A stretch of 64,000 nt of DNA from Lumbricus terrestris (GCA_949752735.1 OX457039.1:21932830-21996829); one strand, 5' to 3'; counted from the first letter of the stretch, positions 32,547 to 43,508 are shown. Translations and numbers: made by a program. Notes: generated by a model not told the origin, from the sequence alone.

Positions 32547-33881
32547 GTGATGTCAGCGTGGATGCTCAAGGGAGCGGCACACCTACTTGCTGAGCCTGTC
32601 GCAGTGCTATTCAACTCGTCGATCAATTATGCATATGTTCCGCCGCAGTGGAAAGCAAGTACAATATCACCGGTACCTAAGATCTCTCATCCTTTGGAAG
32701 CTGTCGACTTTCGCCCGATCTCTGTTACGTCCATTCTATGCCGACTCTTGGAGAAGGTCATAGCGCACCGTTTCTTTTATCCTTTTCTGACGGATCCTTG
32801 CTCAAACCATCAATTCTCAGATCAATATGCTTTCCACCCCACCGGATCTACAACCGCAGCCCTTATATCATTGACTGAGGGTCTTCTGGAGCTTCTCAAA
32901 GACAACCTTTACGTTCACTTGATAGCTCTCGACTTCTCTAAAGCTTTTGATATGGTCAGACATGCGTATCTTGCGGACCAATTGGCCGAACTGCCCATTC
33001 CGGACTGTGTACACAACTGGATTGTGACCTTCCTCACAAACCGCAGACATGTAACAAAATACAATGGATTGGTCTTGGATGCAGCTGACATCAACGCTAG
33101 CATTGTTCAAGGATCTGGTCTGGGTCCTTTGAACTTTCTAACGGCCATTTCGAAACTCAAAACAGTACGTCCCAGAAACCGCATGGCCAAATACGCTGAC
33201 GATACTTACCTGTTGGTACCAGCCATCAACAGTGACACGATTAGGGAAGAACTAGATCATGTAACGGAGTGGGCCAAACGCTGCAACTTGACTCTCAATC
33301 AAAGAAAGACTCAGGAGATGGTTGTTCACCGTCCGGGACGAGGAATGCTACAGTTCGGTCCAGCAGAGATTCCGGGTCTTATTCGGGTCCAAAGTATGAC
33401 GATTTTAGGGGTTGTCGTGACTGAAAACCTAGGGTTTGAAGCCCATATCAGGCGAATATGCATCCAGGCAAGACAGTCGCTTTATGCCTTGCGAATCATG
33501 ACTGCACATGGCCTCAAGGGACCAAGCCTGCATGACGTTTGTAGGATGACCACAGTGGCACGCATGTTATATGCGGCCCCGGCATGGTGGGGCTTTGCAG
33601 GGCAACAGGAACGCGGCAGACTGCAGGCCATATTGGACCGTTTGATCCGACGGAACTACCTTCCTGAGGACAATCCTACATTCGAGGCTCTGTGTAGCAC
33701 GGCGGACGGGAGGCTCTTCGCTGCCCTCCTACTTAATCCAGGACATGTATTGAACCCACTCCTCCCACCATTGAGGCCCCAGCCTTATTCTATGAGGCCA
33801 AGACTACATGACCGAATCATTCCTAGGGCGGACAACCTAACGAGGAAATCATTTATAACAAGGATGCTTTATCATATTTAA
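32547..33881 (+). CDS. Non-LTR retrotransposon reverse transcriptase, 5'-truncated
   Basis: A 444-codon uninterrupted frame. Landmarks in order: VPPQWKASTISPVPK (about residues 31-46), DFRPISVTSILCRLLEKV (RT block 1-2), LIALDFSKAFDMVRH (catalytic Asp block), INASIVQGSGLGPLNF, MAKYADDTYLLVP (catalytic YADD at about 33191-33202), CNLTLNQRKTQEMVVH and MTILGVVVTENLGFEAHIR. The C-terminal part (LYAAPAWWGFAGQQERGRLQ) is the thumb/connection region of CR1/jockey-group LINEs. The start is arbitrary: the copy is truncated just inside the RT domain, so the endonuclease is absent. Codons are intact and the domain looks functional in sequence, though the copy cannot encode a full ORF2. The same family is present, rearranged, at 10930-12495. 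Clade within the CR1/jockey group not determined. Confidence 0.85.
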   Translation: MMSAWMLKGAAHLLAEPVAVLFNSSINYAYVPPQWKASTISPVPKISHPLEAVDFRPISVTSILCRLLEKVIAHRFFYPFLTDPCSNHQFSDQYAFHPTGSTTAALISLTEGLLELLKDNLYVHLIALDFSKAFDMVRHAYLADQLAELPIPDCVHNWIVTFLTNRRHVTKYNGLVLDAADINASIVQGSGLGPLNFLTAISKLKTVRPRNRMAKYADDTYLLVPAINSDTIREELDHVTEWAKRCNLTLNQRKTQEMVVHRPGRGMLQFGPAEIPGLIRVQSMTILGVVVTENLGFEAHIRRICIQARQSLYALRIMTAHGLKGPSLHDVCRMTTVARMLYAAPAWWGFAGQQERGRLQAILDRLIRRNYLPEDNPTFEALCSTADGRLFAALLLNPGHVLNPLLPPLRPQPYSMRPRLHDRIIPRADNLTRKSFITRMLYHI

Positions 33882-34050
33882 ATGTAATATTACCATATAA
33901 ACCAAAGTGCAGCATAAATTATTGGTCATTAAAAGAACTTCTTTTTTAAATTTAAAATTTATATTGGATTTGGACTTAGGATTTTATGCTATTCTAAAAC
34001 ACTTTGACATTGATTGGATATAGAAATTATGTACGTTTGTTTATTATACT

Positions 34051-35070
34051 TTGTATGTACACCAAAATGCGGATAGCAATTGGTATATTAAAGAATATTC
34101 TTATCTTGATTGGAGTTGCACTGTTGCTCCGTTAGCACTGTTGTACAGGAATGTGGATTGGAGTGCATGGAGCAATACTGTGCATAAGGTGGCATTGTGG
34201 ACACATCGTTTTGGTTGTCAGCAGAAGGCAACTGTTGTTGGGTTGTATGATGAAATGATGCATGTGGTTAATGTGATGACATCCACGGTGAAAAAGTTGT
34301 TCCACGTTGACATGATGCGTAGGTCCGTACGTGTTGTATGTGCATGGAATACTGTGTTGCATCATGATGTTGTTGTTGTTGTTGTTGCGGACATTGCTGT
34401 TGCATCAGTTGTAGGGGTTTATGTTTGGAGTCATTCTGTAAATTGTGCTGTGGGTGCATCCATGATGGTGGAAGTTTATGTGCCTGAGTGTACACAGGTG
34501 TTGGTGATTGTTGCTGTTGTTGCATGGTATGCTGTTAAGAGTATTGTGCGTTCCACCGAGTCTCAGTTGTGTGTGAGAGTCTATTTGCAGGAAATCGCAG
34601 CTTTGGAGCCGAGGATTGAAGACGGAGGACACGTACGCCTTGCACATGTGAGACGCAGAGGGAGACAAGCGAACGTCTTCGTGGTTCTGTCGCTGATGTG
34701 GACCATCACGATGTTGTCGAATGGTGACACTTCGGTCATTAGTCGCTGGGTCTTCATGCGTGTGACGTCGATGTATGGAAGTGAAACGTTGAGCGTGGGG
34801 CTCATTCTTCACATCAGTCGCCTATGCAGTGATGATGTACAGTTGTGGCTGTGCGCTTTTCTCGGCGGGTTACAATATAATTACCTCACTGTGACCATGA
34901 ACGACCTTCAAGGGGGTTGTACGAATGTTCCGGTTTCTGATCGGTGGGTGTTGAAGACCGTCGAGGTACAGTTCTTGGCGTTGTATACGAACTTTTCGGT
35001 TCCTGAACTTTGGGGACGGTACATTTTTTTTATGCAGGATGAACTCACTGTTAGTAGGCGTTGTATTTAG
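34051..35070 (+). CDS. 339-codon ORF of unknown function before 3' LTR
   Basis: A long open frame between the LINE and the polypurine tract/3' LTR of element B. I do not recognise it. It is Val-rich, with hydrophobic stretches at about residues 105-125 (VVVVVVADIAVASVVGVYVW), 149-165 and 208-222, and has several Cys and Trp. Part of the Val run is a (GTT)n stretch, and the strand is T/G-rich, which lowers stop frequency. Its position is where some LTR elements have an extra (envelope-like) ORF, but no signal peptide, cleavage site or fusion-like feature can be shown. The related element A has no comparable ORF in this interval. It could be a chance frame. Confidence 0.35.
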   Translation: MYVHQNADSNWYIKEYSYLDWSCTVAPLALLYRNVDWSAWSNTVHKVALWTHRFGCQQKATVVGLYDEMMHVVNVMTSTVKKLFHVDMMRRSVRVVCAWNTVLHHDVVVVVVADIAVASVVGVYVWSHSVNCAVGASMMVEVYVPECTQVLVIVAVVAWYAVKSIVRSTESQLCVRVYLQEIAALEPRIEDGGHVRLAHVRRRGRQANVFVVLSLMWTITMLSNGDTSVISRWVFMRVTSMYGSETLSVGLILHISRLCSDDVQLWLCAFLGGLQYNYLTVTMNDLQGGCTNVPVSDRWVLKTVEVQFLALYTNFSVPELWGRYIFFMQDELTVSRRCI

Positions 35071-35261
35071 AATCTGGAGATTATTGATGATCTGTAACGC
35101 ATACTAATTACATTCCATGTCCGAATATGGATCGATGTCTATATGTTTGAGATATTTCTGATGTTTGGGCATTTTGGTGCAGGTAGTTAAGTAAAGAAGG
35201 TTTTGTGTAGTTAAGGTTGTATGTTGATTGTTGCTCGTCAGCCTACGGGTTTCCTCGTGTT

Positions 35262-35493
35262 CGGGAGGGAGAGTACGTTACGTGTACGCCCGTAGCGTAA
35301 CGGGCGTTCACTCACATGCTCGCCTAACCTATGGCTTACGTGACGATCTCGGGTGTAGACCTGGACACGGTCCTTGGGTCTTGCACGTGAGAGGGAAAAG
35401 GAGTGGCGAATTGCCGCCACCAGTCACGTGGGTTAGCACGAGCTATCGTCGAAAGGTTGGACGATAGAGAGCTCAGTCTTCGTTGCCTCGTTG
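35262..35493 (+). repeat. Polypurine tract and truncated 3' LTR of element B
   Basis: GGGAGGGAGAG at 35263-35273 is a polypurine tract, followed by an LTR starting TGTACGCCCGTAGCG at 35283, direct copy of 27118 onward with several substitutions. Homology stops at about 35493, where a LINE C-terminal fragment begins, so the remaining 300 bp of the LTR are lost. Confidence 0.75.
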
Positions 35494-35790
35494 AATCAGT
35501 TGGATAGATCATGTAAGGAATGAGGAGGTATTGAGAAGAGTTGGAGAAAAGAGATCGATGATATACACAATTAGAGAAAGACAAGAAGATGGATCGGGCA
35601 CACACTCAGAGGAGACTCATTGCTACGAACCGTCATCTCTAGGGGAAATCGGGGGGGAAAGAACAAAAGGTAGACCAAGACAAAGTCTGTTGAACTGGAT
35701 GATGAAAGACGGTTATCAGAAGCTGAAAAAGAAAGCACAGAACAGAGAAGAATGGAGACGTCAAATATTCAAACCTGCATAAGGGCAGAG
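35494..35790 (+). pseudogene. LINE C-terminal fragment
   Basis: VGEKRSMIYTIRERQEDGSG, then KGRPRQSLLNWMMKDGYQKL and REEWRRQIF: the C-terminal block of the LINE family also seen at 12500 (minus) and 62785. It starts exactly at the broken edge of the LTR, so either a truncated insertion or a deletion joined them. 35800-36090 shows nothing I can support. Confidence 0.6.
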
Positions 35791-36091
35791 AACGAAAAGA
35801 AGATTCTTGAATATTTCAAAAAGAGCATGTGCAACAAACTGATTGCAAAAAAATTTTTCACCCGTCTAGCTCATTTCATGGCTGAGATATAACAGTTCAA
35901 ACTTCGTTTTCTCGCAGCACGTTTTTAGACTTCAAAAATTAATATCTCAGTCAAATTCTGAGAAATTCTGCTCAAATTTCACTTTCATTCCATATTTTGC
36001 ATATAGCTTATGCATAAAAAAATTCATAAATATCCGAAGGGGTTTGATGTACCCCTGGTTGATATGACGTGGAATGACCCCTCAATCTATG

Positions 36092-36262
36092 GTGGCCACA
36101 TTTGTTTACTCATTGCAAATCGGCGACTAGAGCCGATGTAATCGTTTACCAGACTTTTGGATTATTATACTTACAAGTATTATCACATGGTTAGGGTAGA
36201 AGAGTACATCGGCTCGGTCACAGATATGCATCGATTGAGTAAACAAATATGGCCACCGAGAC
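36092..36262. repeat. Imperfect inverted repeat, with a third copy at 37494
   Basis: GGCCACATTTGTTTACTCA-TTGC with CGGCGACTAGAGCCGATGTA at 36092-36142 pairs with TACATCGGCTC ... TGAGTAAACAAATATGGCCACC at 36206-36258. A direct copy of the left arm recurs at 37494-37545. The arms and the third copy suggest the ends of a foldback-like element that surrounds 36143-37493. Confidence 0.6.
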
Positions 36263-37044
36263 TGCAGCACAATACAGCTCAAATATATAGCCTTAGAATA
36301 CTTCTGCGAAAGCAAGTAAGTAAGAAAGTAGGAGGGTCCCCGAAATGACGAATTGGACTTGAAAATATTACTTTTTAATAGAGGCAACAAAGTAAAAATG
36401 CAGGGTTATATAATTTCTGGGTAGGCTGGGCAGACAGTTTTAAATAACAACACACACTGACCCTCAGTGACACTCACAACGCACGACCTGACCCTAACTG
36501 ACACTCGCGACGCCAGTATACTTACACTCTATATCCTTCAGTGCCAGTATTTGAACAAGCTATGTTTATCTGCCTGTATCTCCGGGTCTTGACCCTCTGC
36601 CTATCAATTTTGTTTTGATTAAACATCTGTGAATAAGCTCGTTCTCTCAACTTCGCTTTTGGGGGCACTGTAGACATCTCGAGATCACAATTATGGACAC
36701 AAACTCACTCACTTACTTACTCACCAAAATATTTGGTTATGTCCTAAAATAATATAGGTTAGTCGACAATCCCGAAGACTGCATGCCTGTCCATGTAAAC
36801 AGTATGGCCGCCCAAGAAATCGCTAATCTAGAGCGCTGCAGCCTTAGCTTCAAATGTCATATTTACTTCTATTTACTTCATATTTTCCCTCACTTATAAT
36901 TTTATTAACATGAGCGTTTTACTTAAACCTCGCACTGATTACTTACTGAGCGCATTGTAACATGGGATGCAGCTGATAGGTTGCAGCGCTTTATTTTAGC
37001 CAAGTTGTTGGCAGCCATGTTGTTTTGGCATGCATTCTTCGGGG

Positions 37045-37448
37045 GGTAGCGTTCTATAATGACTCGGTAGCAAGTAACTTTTTTTTATAAATTTGATGAA
37101 AAATATTTCCTCATGAAATAGAAGCGGGATTTAGCGCGTGAGGGTCGGTTAGGGCTCAGGTTAGGCGTCGTGAGGGTCGGTTAGGGTTAGTTTTAGGGTT
37201 AGTGCAGTCATTCTGCTGAAATTGAAGCTGGATTGATGAACAATAATTTTCAATGAAAAATGGATGAAAAATATTTGCTGACGAAATAGAAGCGGGATTT
37301 ATGGAACAAATTCTTGCCTAAAGAGAAGCTGGATCGATTAAAAGGATTCTCCGCAAACTAGAAGTTGGATTTATTAAAGATAACAACGCTGCAGCGTAGT
37401 CTACAGAGTCATTATAGAACTCTTACCGAGTCATTATAGAACGCTACC
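37045..37448. mobile_element. 404-bp palindromic-ended element, 8-bp TSD
   Basis: The ends GGTAGCGTTCTATAATGACT and AGTCATTATAGAACGCTACC are a perfect inverted repeat of at least 20 bp (extending to CGG/CCG). The flanks 37037-37044 and 37449-37456 are both CTTCGGGG. An extra copy of the inner end (GAGTCATTATAGAACTCTTACC) lies at 37407-37428. The interior repeats GAAATAGAAGCGGGATTTA. No gene. The GG start is unusual for hAT. Confidence 0.85.
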
Positions 37449-38484
37449 CTTCGGGGTTACCGGTTAGTCTTCTATTCTGCCCCAACCTGCAGCGGCCACA
37501 TTTGTTTACTCACTGCATTTCGGCGACTGAGCCGATGTACTTCTCTACCATCACATGCATTATTTTGAAGAATACCTACAAGTAATTACACATGTATGGA
37601 AAACTTTGAGAAATTTTATTACACGGCAACTTTAGGACTTAATAAATGAATAGGTAATAATGCGTAAGAACACGACCCAGCGGAGACACGGCAAAGACAG
37701 GTTGTGAAATGAATGCCAATCCGCCTCACTTTCAATACTACATATGTGTGTCATATCCCCTCTAAATAAAAAAATAAAAATAAATAAATAATGGTTCTCT
37801 CGTTAGTTATGCTTTGCAATTACCATACCAGTGTTGTTCATCCCGGTCTGCAATGCGGACGAGTGTAGTTTGGAGGACATTTACTCAAATCAATGTCTTG
37901 ACAGGTGTAATTTTTTGCAGTTACACAATCTCCCTTAGTGCCTTATGATGGAAATCTTTGACTAAACGCGATTCAACGGATTATTAAGCACCCTATTTAA
38001 GCTATTTTGTTTCGGTTCTTAATCTTTGCTGTAAATTATATTTAGTTTCGAGGACTCTATATTACAGGACTGGAATCCCGTGAACATTTCGTGTACGTCC
38101 ATTTCACTCTCAGCGATAGATGTCGCCCCACTTAAAATTCCTTTCTTATGCTACGGGTCATATTTTGAATGTCCAATGGCAATTTCTTACTTTGCGAACA
38201 TAATTATTCTTCAATTTGCCTTCATATATGTAATTAATTGATTGTTTTTATTTTGCAAACAACAATTATATGAAAAGTCTTTGATGTAAACCAAAGTGTA
38301 TTAATTAACCAACGACCTCAATATTTACTAGACTGCAGAGCTTTCTATGTTGCGCTGCCCAGTGACGTTGAAACAACGAAGAAAGAGCAGGAAACAAGAG
38401 TATAACATGCAATTTTATGGGTAAGGTGTGGACCAAAGATTTTACCAAGTAGGAACTTGGAAGACGGTCTACTATGGGGGGGGG

Positions 38485-38534
38485 GTCTCGTAGCTCAGTT
38501 GAGAGAGCGCTCGTAGTTAAACTGAGTGTCAACC
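38485..38534 (+). other. tRNA-like fragment (D-arm region)
   Basis: GGTCTCGTAGCTCAGTTGAG and AGAGCGCTCG resemble the 5' half of a tRNA, including the A-box. The expected anticodon and T-arm do not follow; instead a (CGTAAT)n tract begins. A possible T-arm-like piece, GACCCGGGTTCAAGCCTCG, lies at 40750-40768 on the far side of the inserted element. Probably the head of a tRNA-derived repeat, not a tRNA gene. Confidence 0.4.
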
Positions 38535-38625
38535 GTAATCGTAATCGTAATCTCCCAATTTCTAAAGCGCCACTGGTAAGCCAAGCGCGGGGCACCGGCT
38601 TATTCACGAGCGCTGTGTTGAGTTA
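38535..38625 (-). repeat. LINE/SINE 3' tail (minus strand)
   Basis: On the minus strand: AGCCGGTGCCCCGCGCTTGG, then TACCAGTGGCGCTTTAGAAA and a (TTACGA)n tail. A short-repeat tail right after GCGCTTTA is characteristic of L2-like 3' ends. The element body is missing. Confidence 0.55.
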
Positions 38626-38638
38626 GAAAGGTTGTCCG

Positions 38639-40704
38639 CAGGCCCGCATTAAGGTAGGTGCTAAGGGTGCTGCAGCACCGGGCCCGCAGCTTTGAGGGGC
38701 CCGCATTTTCGGAAGAGATCAAATTTCTTAGCTAGAATTCCGCAACATTAATAAATAAGAAGTTATGGTCGGCGAAATTTTTACTAAGCTCCCACACTCG
38801 AAATTTATTAACTCGAAGTGTTCATAAATTGGTTGATATCGCATGAACTTAATTATTTACTAATGAAAAAATTCTTCTTTGGGAAGTATGATTAGGCCTA
38901 TATAGTGTCACTTTTCAACAGTGATTTACTATAGTATATCTTCGCAGGTCGATTTCATTTAGGGCCTATATGTACGAAAATTCTAAGGTTTCGCTGTAGG
39001 CTTAGCGTGAATCCTGACTTTCTAAGACCTAATTCGTGATGACCATGACGATTTTTAAACTTAATCATGGAAGAATTCAATAAAGCTAAACTTAGCCAAG
39101 TATTAGCCTATAATCATATTTAAAAATTACTTTGAATCATTAATTATTTAAATATTGCTTGTCGTTCGTTCCTGCTGTTCTCTAGTGTCAGAATTACTGT
39201 TTCTTAGTAACAAATACGCCATAAGAAAGCCATTCCTATGTAGGCCTATAATTCACATCCATTAGTAAACATATGGTACGTAGGTCTAGGCAGCATGAGA
39301 ATTGTAGAAAAATAACTGGAGATCAGACGTTGATTCATGTACAGGGTGCGCCAAAAAAAGACCCCCCTAGGTTTTTTGCCAATATTTTGACCAAAAGTAA
39401 GAATTTCCAAATGAAATTTTACAGGCTTATAGACAATTCATATTTACACATTATGGCCAGATTTCATCAAAATATTTCAAACGGAACAAAAGTTACACCA
39501 CTTTTAGGGAGGCCACTCCCCGTTTTTTGACGATTCAAAAACGAAGCGCAACAAAAATTAGGTTTTTGGCCAATATCTTGGCCAAAAGTAAGAATATCGA
39601 AATGAAATTTTACAGGCTTATAGACAATTCATATCTGCACATGGTGTCCAGATTGCATAAAAATATTTCAAACAGGACAAAAGTTATACCACTTTTAGTG
39701 AGGCCACCCACCGTTTTTTGACGATTCAAAAACGAAACGCAACGAAAAGTAACAAAAACACAATTTTATTAAGTCTCATCTCAAATAACTGTTGTCAAAT
39801 GACCTTGGCAGTGCTTCACAACTAGTGTTCAATGCGCCCACCACCCGTGCCAAAACTTCTTTTGAGTCTCTTTGCAAAGTTCTTGATGGACCTGTTTATT
39901 AAGCTGATAGATTCCTTATTTACCAATTTGATTGTCATCTTGCTAAGTGACTTCTCAGTGGCGCGCAGCTACGCTGGTGCCCTGTTTCTTTTTTAAATAG
40001 TAACAATAATGATCATCTTGCAATATCAAGGCTATTTGATACCAATTATTTGAGATGAGAAAAAAATCGTGTTTTTGTTACTTTTTTGTTGCGTTTCGTT
40101 TATGAATCGTCAAAAAACGGTGGGTGACCTCCCTAAAAGTGGTATAACTTTTGTTCTGTTTGAAATATTTTTATGTAATCTGGCCATCATATGCAGATAT
40201 AAATTGTCTTTAAGCCTGTAAAATTTCATTTCGATATTCTTACTTTTGGCCAAGATATTCGCCAGAGTAATTAGATTGGTTTTTTGTTACTTTTTGTTGC
40301 GTCGCGTTTTTGAATCGTCAAAAAACGTTGGGTGACCTCACTAAAAGTGATGCAACTTTTGTTCTGTTTGAAATATTTTTATGAAATCTGGTCATAATGT
40401 GTAAATATGAATTATCTATAAGCCTGTAAAATTTCATTTGGAAATTCTTACTTTTGGTCAAGATATTGGTCAAAAACCTAGGGGGGTCTTTTTTTGGCGC
40501 ACCCTGTAGACTTGGGGTTTGCAATGAGGACTTTATAATGGCGTCTTAAGAAAGACAGGGGGTTGAACCACTCAACCCCCGATAATTCTCACCCCAGGTC
40601 TAGGCCTAACTATGTGCCTCGTGGACTGGTGGCTGGCAGAATGGGGACCCGCAATGTTGTCACAGCACCCGGGCCCACACTAGCTTTAGCCTAATGCGGC
40701 CCTG
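38639..40704. mobile_element. 2.07-kb hAT-like element, 8-bp TSD
   Basis: The ends CAGGCCCGCATTAAGG and CCTAATGCGGCCCTG are inverted repeats (imperfect). The flanks 38631-38638 and 40705-40712 are both GTTGTCCG. Subterminal GGGTGCTGCAGCACCGGGCCC and CAGCACCCGGGCCC also mirror each other. About half of it is the inserted mariner-like element 39342-40506. No transposase frame. Confidence 0.88.
39342..40506. mobile_element. Mariner-like foldback element inside the hAT-like element
   Basis: The ends CAGGGTGCGCCAAAAAAAGA and TCTTTTTTTGGCGCACCCTG are a 20-bp perfect inverted repeat flanked by TA, as in Tc1/mariner elements. Each arm contains two head-to-tail units of about 185 bp (landmarks GAAATTTTACAGGCTTATAG, AAATATTTCAAAC, CGTTTTTTGACGATTC); the right arm repeats them inverted. 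The middle (39780-40060) is unique. The open frames of 64-85 codons in the arms are products of this repeat. No transposase. Confidence 0.85.
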
Positions 40705-41004
40705 GTTGTCCGTGAGAGAAGTCCGTGGTGGTCCGGGTGGTCATCCACGCGACCCGGGTTCAAGCCTCGCTCAGGGCTTTAATTTATTAAAGTTTCTATT
40801 TAGCTGCCATTGGCGCTTTTCTGTTGTGTTGTTTGACTCGGGTTCTGCTGAAAATAAGATAGCCCCTACCACCTGGCATGGCCGAACCAGGAGTGACCCA
40901 GCACTTATAAGCTATTAGTGTTAAGCTACCGAGCCCACTGCTGTAAAGCAGACATGCGTGTCTTGCTATAGTGGGCCGTATTTCGTATAACCTGTACCTG
41001 TAAT

Positions 41005-41450
41005 CATGGGCGTCCGCAGCGGGGCGCAAGGCGGCGCACTTGCGCCCCCCTGGATTTTCGCATATTTGCAGATAACTTTAGATTGTTTGGTTCTGGTTAT
41101 TACAACGCGATTTTCAATGTGATTATCGGAATATCGGTGCGTTCTACAATTTGGACTTAGGCCTATAGCCTATATCTTTCTTTGGACGCATAACATATAG
41201 GTATTAGGTAGGCCTCTAGAATTCTCTCGTGGTAATATGGAAATTCATACTGTTAACCCGATACGATAAAATACATTCAGTCGTGTCGCCTAATTGCTAC
41301 GTAATTGGTATCGTGTTCCCTCTTTAGCCAGCGCAGAAAGAGCGAGCGACGAAGATGGAGTGATCGGTTGCTTTCGACAACCTATTAAGCCACTGTGACA
41401 ATTGTATAAAATTCTGCGCCCCCCTAGAAAAATTCCTGCGGACGCCCATG
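41005..41450. mobile_element. 446-bp hAT-like MITE, 8-bp TSD
   Basis: CATGGGCGTCCGCAG and CTGCGGACGCCCATG are a 15-bp perfect inverted repeat. The flanks 40997-41004 and 41451-41458 are both CCTGTAAT. CTTGCGCCCCCCTGG and TGCGCCCCCCTAGAAAAA lie just inside. Same family as 30706-31823 by TIR; non-coding. Confidence 0.92.
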
Positions 41451-42024
41451 CCTGTAATCATTCTGCGGTTTGTCAGATTGAGTGATTAAATGAAAATTAT
41501 TTTTACTTAGAGGATATAGGCTGGCCGCATTGCAAAAGAGGTCGCGCAAGGGCTTCTGGTCAATCCATAGGCTCAGACTCGTAGCGAAATGTTCTAATGT
41601 TAGCCAATGACTTTAGCATAGGTCTATTATAGTTCGATCAATAAAGTTTTAAAAAAAACTGCTTTACTATGGGAAACAAATTTTGCACGAAAAGCTTTTT
41701 AAAGGCTTAAAGAATATGTGGTAGAAATGCTAAGAAAATGTGATATGGGAAAATATTCAATTTTTGACATTTCTTTTTGAGCAGACGACCAGCAGCTGCA
41801 GCAGCTACCGCAACGAGTCTGTTTACATTTAAAGGACTGGCGGAAATAGCCTACGATTTATCTGCTGGAAACACAGTGATGTTACACACAAAAATAGTGC
41901 GTGGTCGATAACAATCCCTCACTTAAGGCCACGCCCATAGGCCTAACGCATAGGCGATGACAAAGCGAAGCACTATGCGCAGGGTCATAATTTGTAGACA
42001 GGAACATTTCGCGAGACTATGTTT

Positions 42025-42345
42025 TGTAATTGTAATTGTAATTGAACTTTTATAAAGCGCCGCTCACAGATTCAGTAGCGCTCCCGACCCAAATTAGTGC
42101 TCCCACTAACAAATAGTATAGTCTTCAGGCGTTTACGATACAGGGGAAGAGAAAGACCAAGGAGTTCAAGACGTAGCTTGTGAGGAAGACGATTCCAGCA
42201 AGAAGGGCCAACATAGGCGAAGCTTCGAAAGATCTAGACTGAGCCGTAGCTCCAGCTGCTCCACGCATGCGAGGAACAATAAGAAAGGCAATTGGCAGCC
42301 GAGCGGAGGGCTGAGCGACCAGGAAGAGTGGAGACCAGATTACAC
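42025..42345 (-). repeat. LINE 3' region with (TACAAT)n tail (minus strand)
   Basis: On the minus strand the block ends GGAGCGCTACTGAATCTG, then GCGCTTTATAAAAGTTCAAT and (TACAAT)n. Upstream sequence with LLAGIVFLTSYVLNSLVF-like translation (42120-42220) suggests a LINE protein end. Its far edge abuts the duplicated retrotransposon piece at 42349. Confidence 0.5.
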
Positions 42346-42348
42346 AAT

Positions 42349-42448
42349 CAGAAGGGCCGTAGACATCTAATGGCTACATATCCCCCTCCCAAAAGCTTGA
42401 GGAGTCCTGAGGGGACGACGAAATAGAACAGCAAACGCTACGCCTATA
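42349..42448 (-). repeat. Duplicated LTR start plus polypurine-tract region of element A
   Basis: On the minus strand this holds 70 bp of the sequence just before the LTR (CTCCTCAAGCTTTTGGGAGG, GGGATA) and the first 30 bp of an LTR (TGTAGCCATTAGATGTCTAC). The same 100 bp occurs again at 42885-42984. Thus a full LTR is bracketed by two copies of its own upstream sequence. Confidence 0.8.
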
Positions 42449-42914
42449 TGTTGCGTTCAATGGCCGTCTAAGGGGATGATTAATAGAATAAGGTCCCAAT
42501 TTGGATGAAATAAACATAGATTTATTCAAGAGAGCAATATATACAGCGAAATGAACAAAATGTTACCGTCTAGTAGATACTCAGTCGAACAGACCATAGA
42601 CCTCAGTACGAACGACCGCACGGCAGACACGGCTAACGGAGCCAAGGAAGACGGATGCACGGCCAGACCGCCAACAGGGCGAGACGGCGACGTAGAAGAA
42701 AGAACCCGCAGGTTAACTCGCATGACCACGAGGAAGAACCACCGCCAGACCGCTCAACAAGAGACAGGAACCACGCTCTCCACAGACCACAACGGAAGGG
42801 AACCAATGCACAACCGCCGGCCCTTAAGTAGGCAACGTCCCTCCTACACACCCACGTGACCAAGTAAGAGAGAGTACGGAAGAGCAGAAGGGCCGTAGAC
42901 ATCTAATGGCTACA
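42449..42914 (-). repeat. LTR of Gmr1-like element A (minus orientation)
   Basis: On the minus strand: TGTAGCCATTAGATGTCTAC ... GAACGCAACA, 466 bp. It is preceded (at higher coordinates) by a polypurine run GGGAGGGGGATA. It contains a TATA-like GCTGTATATATTGCTC and an AATAAATCTATG polyadenylation signal. The copy at 45755-46211 is very similar and in opposite orientation. An antisense 102-codon frame runs through both copies. Confidence 0.85.
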
Positions 42915-43508
42915 TATCCCCCTCCCAAAAGCTTGAGGAGTCCTGAGGGGACGACGAAATAGAACAGCAAACGCTACGCCTACAAGTCCTCAACAGAAAG
43001 AATCGCCAAGCACTATATCGTTACAAGTTAACGTACTAAGCAATTCATCGCACAATGCATCGCAACAACTAACGCAGCACAAAAACACTAAATAATGCAT
43101 CATACTAAGCAAGCAACTGATAGTTCATATAATTCAAGCAATTCAAAAGTTCGAATCATATATAGTCACACAAAAAAATTTGGACACAAAACGTGTATCA
43201 AAAATGAACCAAAAAGTATCTTTGGCCAAAGCCATATAAGACTAAACTAACAGAGTTAACCCCTCAGCTCATCACAGAACCGATTCAACAAACAAGAACC
43301 CCCAACTCTTTGAAGATTTTCACACTTTTTCTGGAAAGTGACTGACCGACGCTCGCATGACAAGAATTTCCATTTTATTCTGACGATGACAGATGACTGA
43401 AGAAGAAGAAGACCGTAACAGAGAGTGTCTCTGTCACGCTCGAGGACGTCGATGACAGAATCCCTGCTGAGACCCCAATGACTAGGCCTCAACAGGATCC
43501 CAACAACG

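Noticed and set aside
34051..35070. A retroviral envelope gene
   Set aside because: No signal peptide, processing site, fusion segment or family match can be shown; kept only as an ORF of unknown function.
38485..38534. A tRNA gene
   Set aside because: Only a D-arm-like half exists; no anticodon arm or T-arm follows, and a LINE tail interrupts it.
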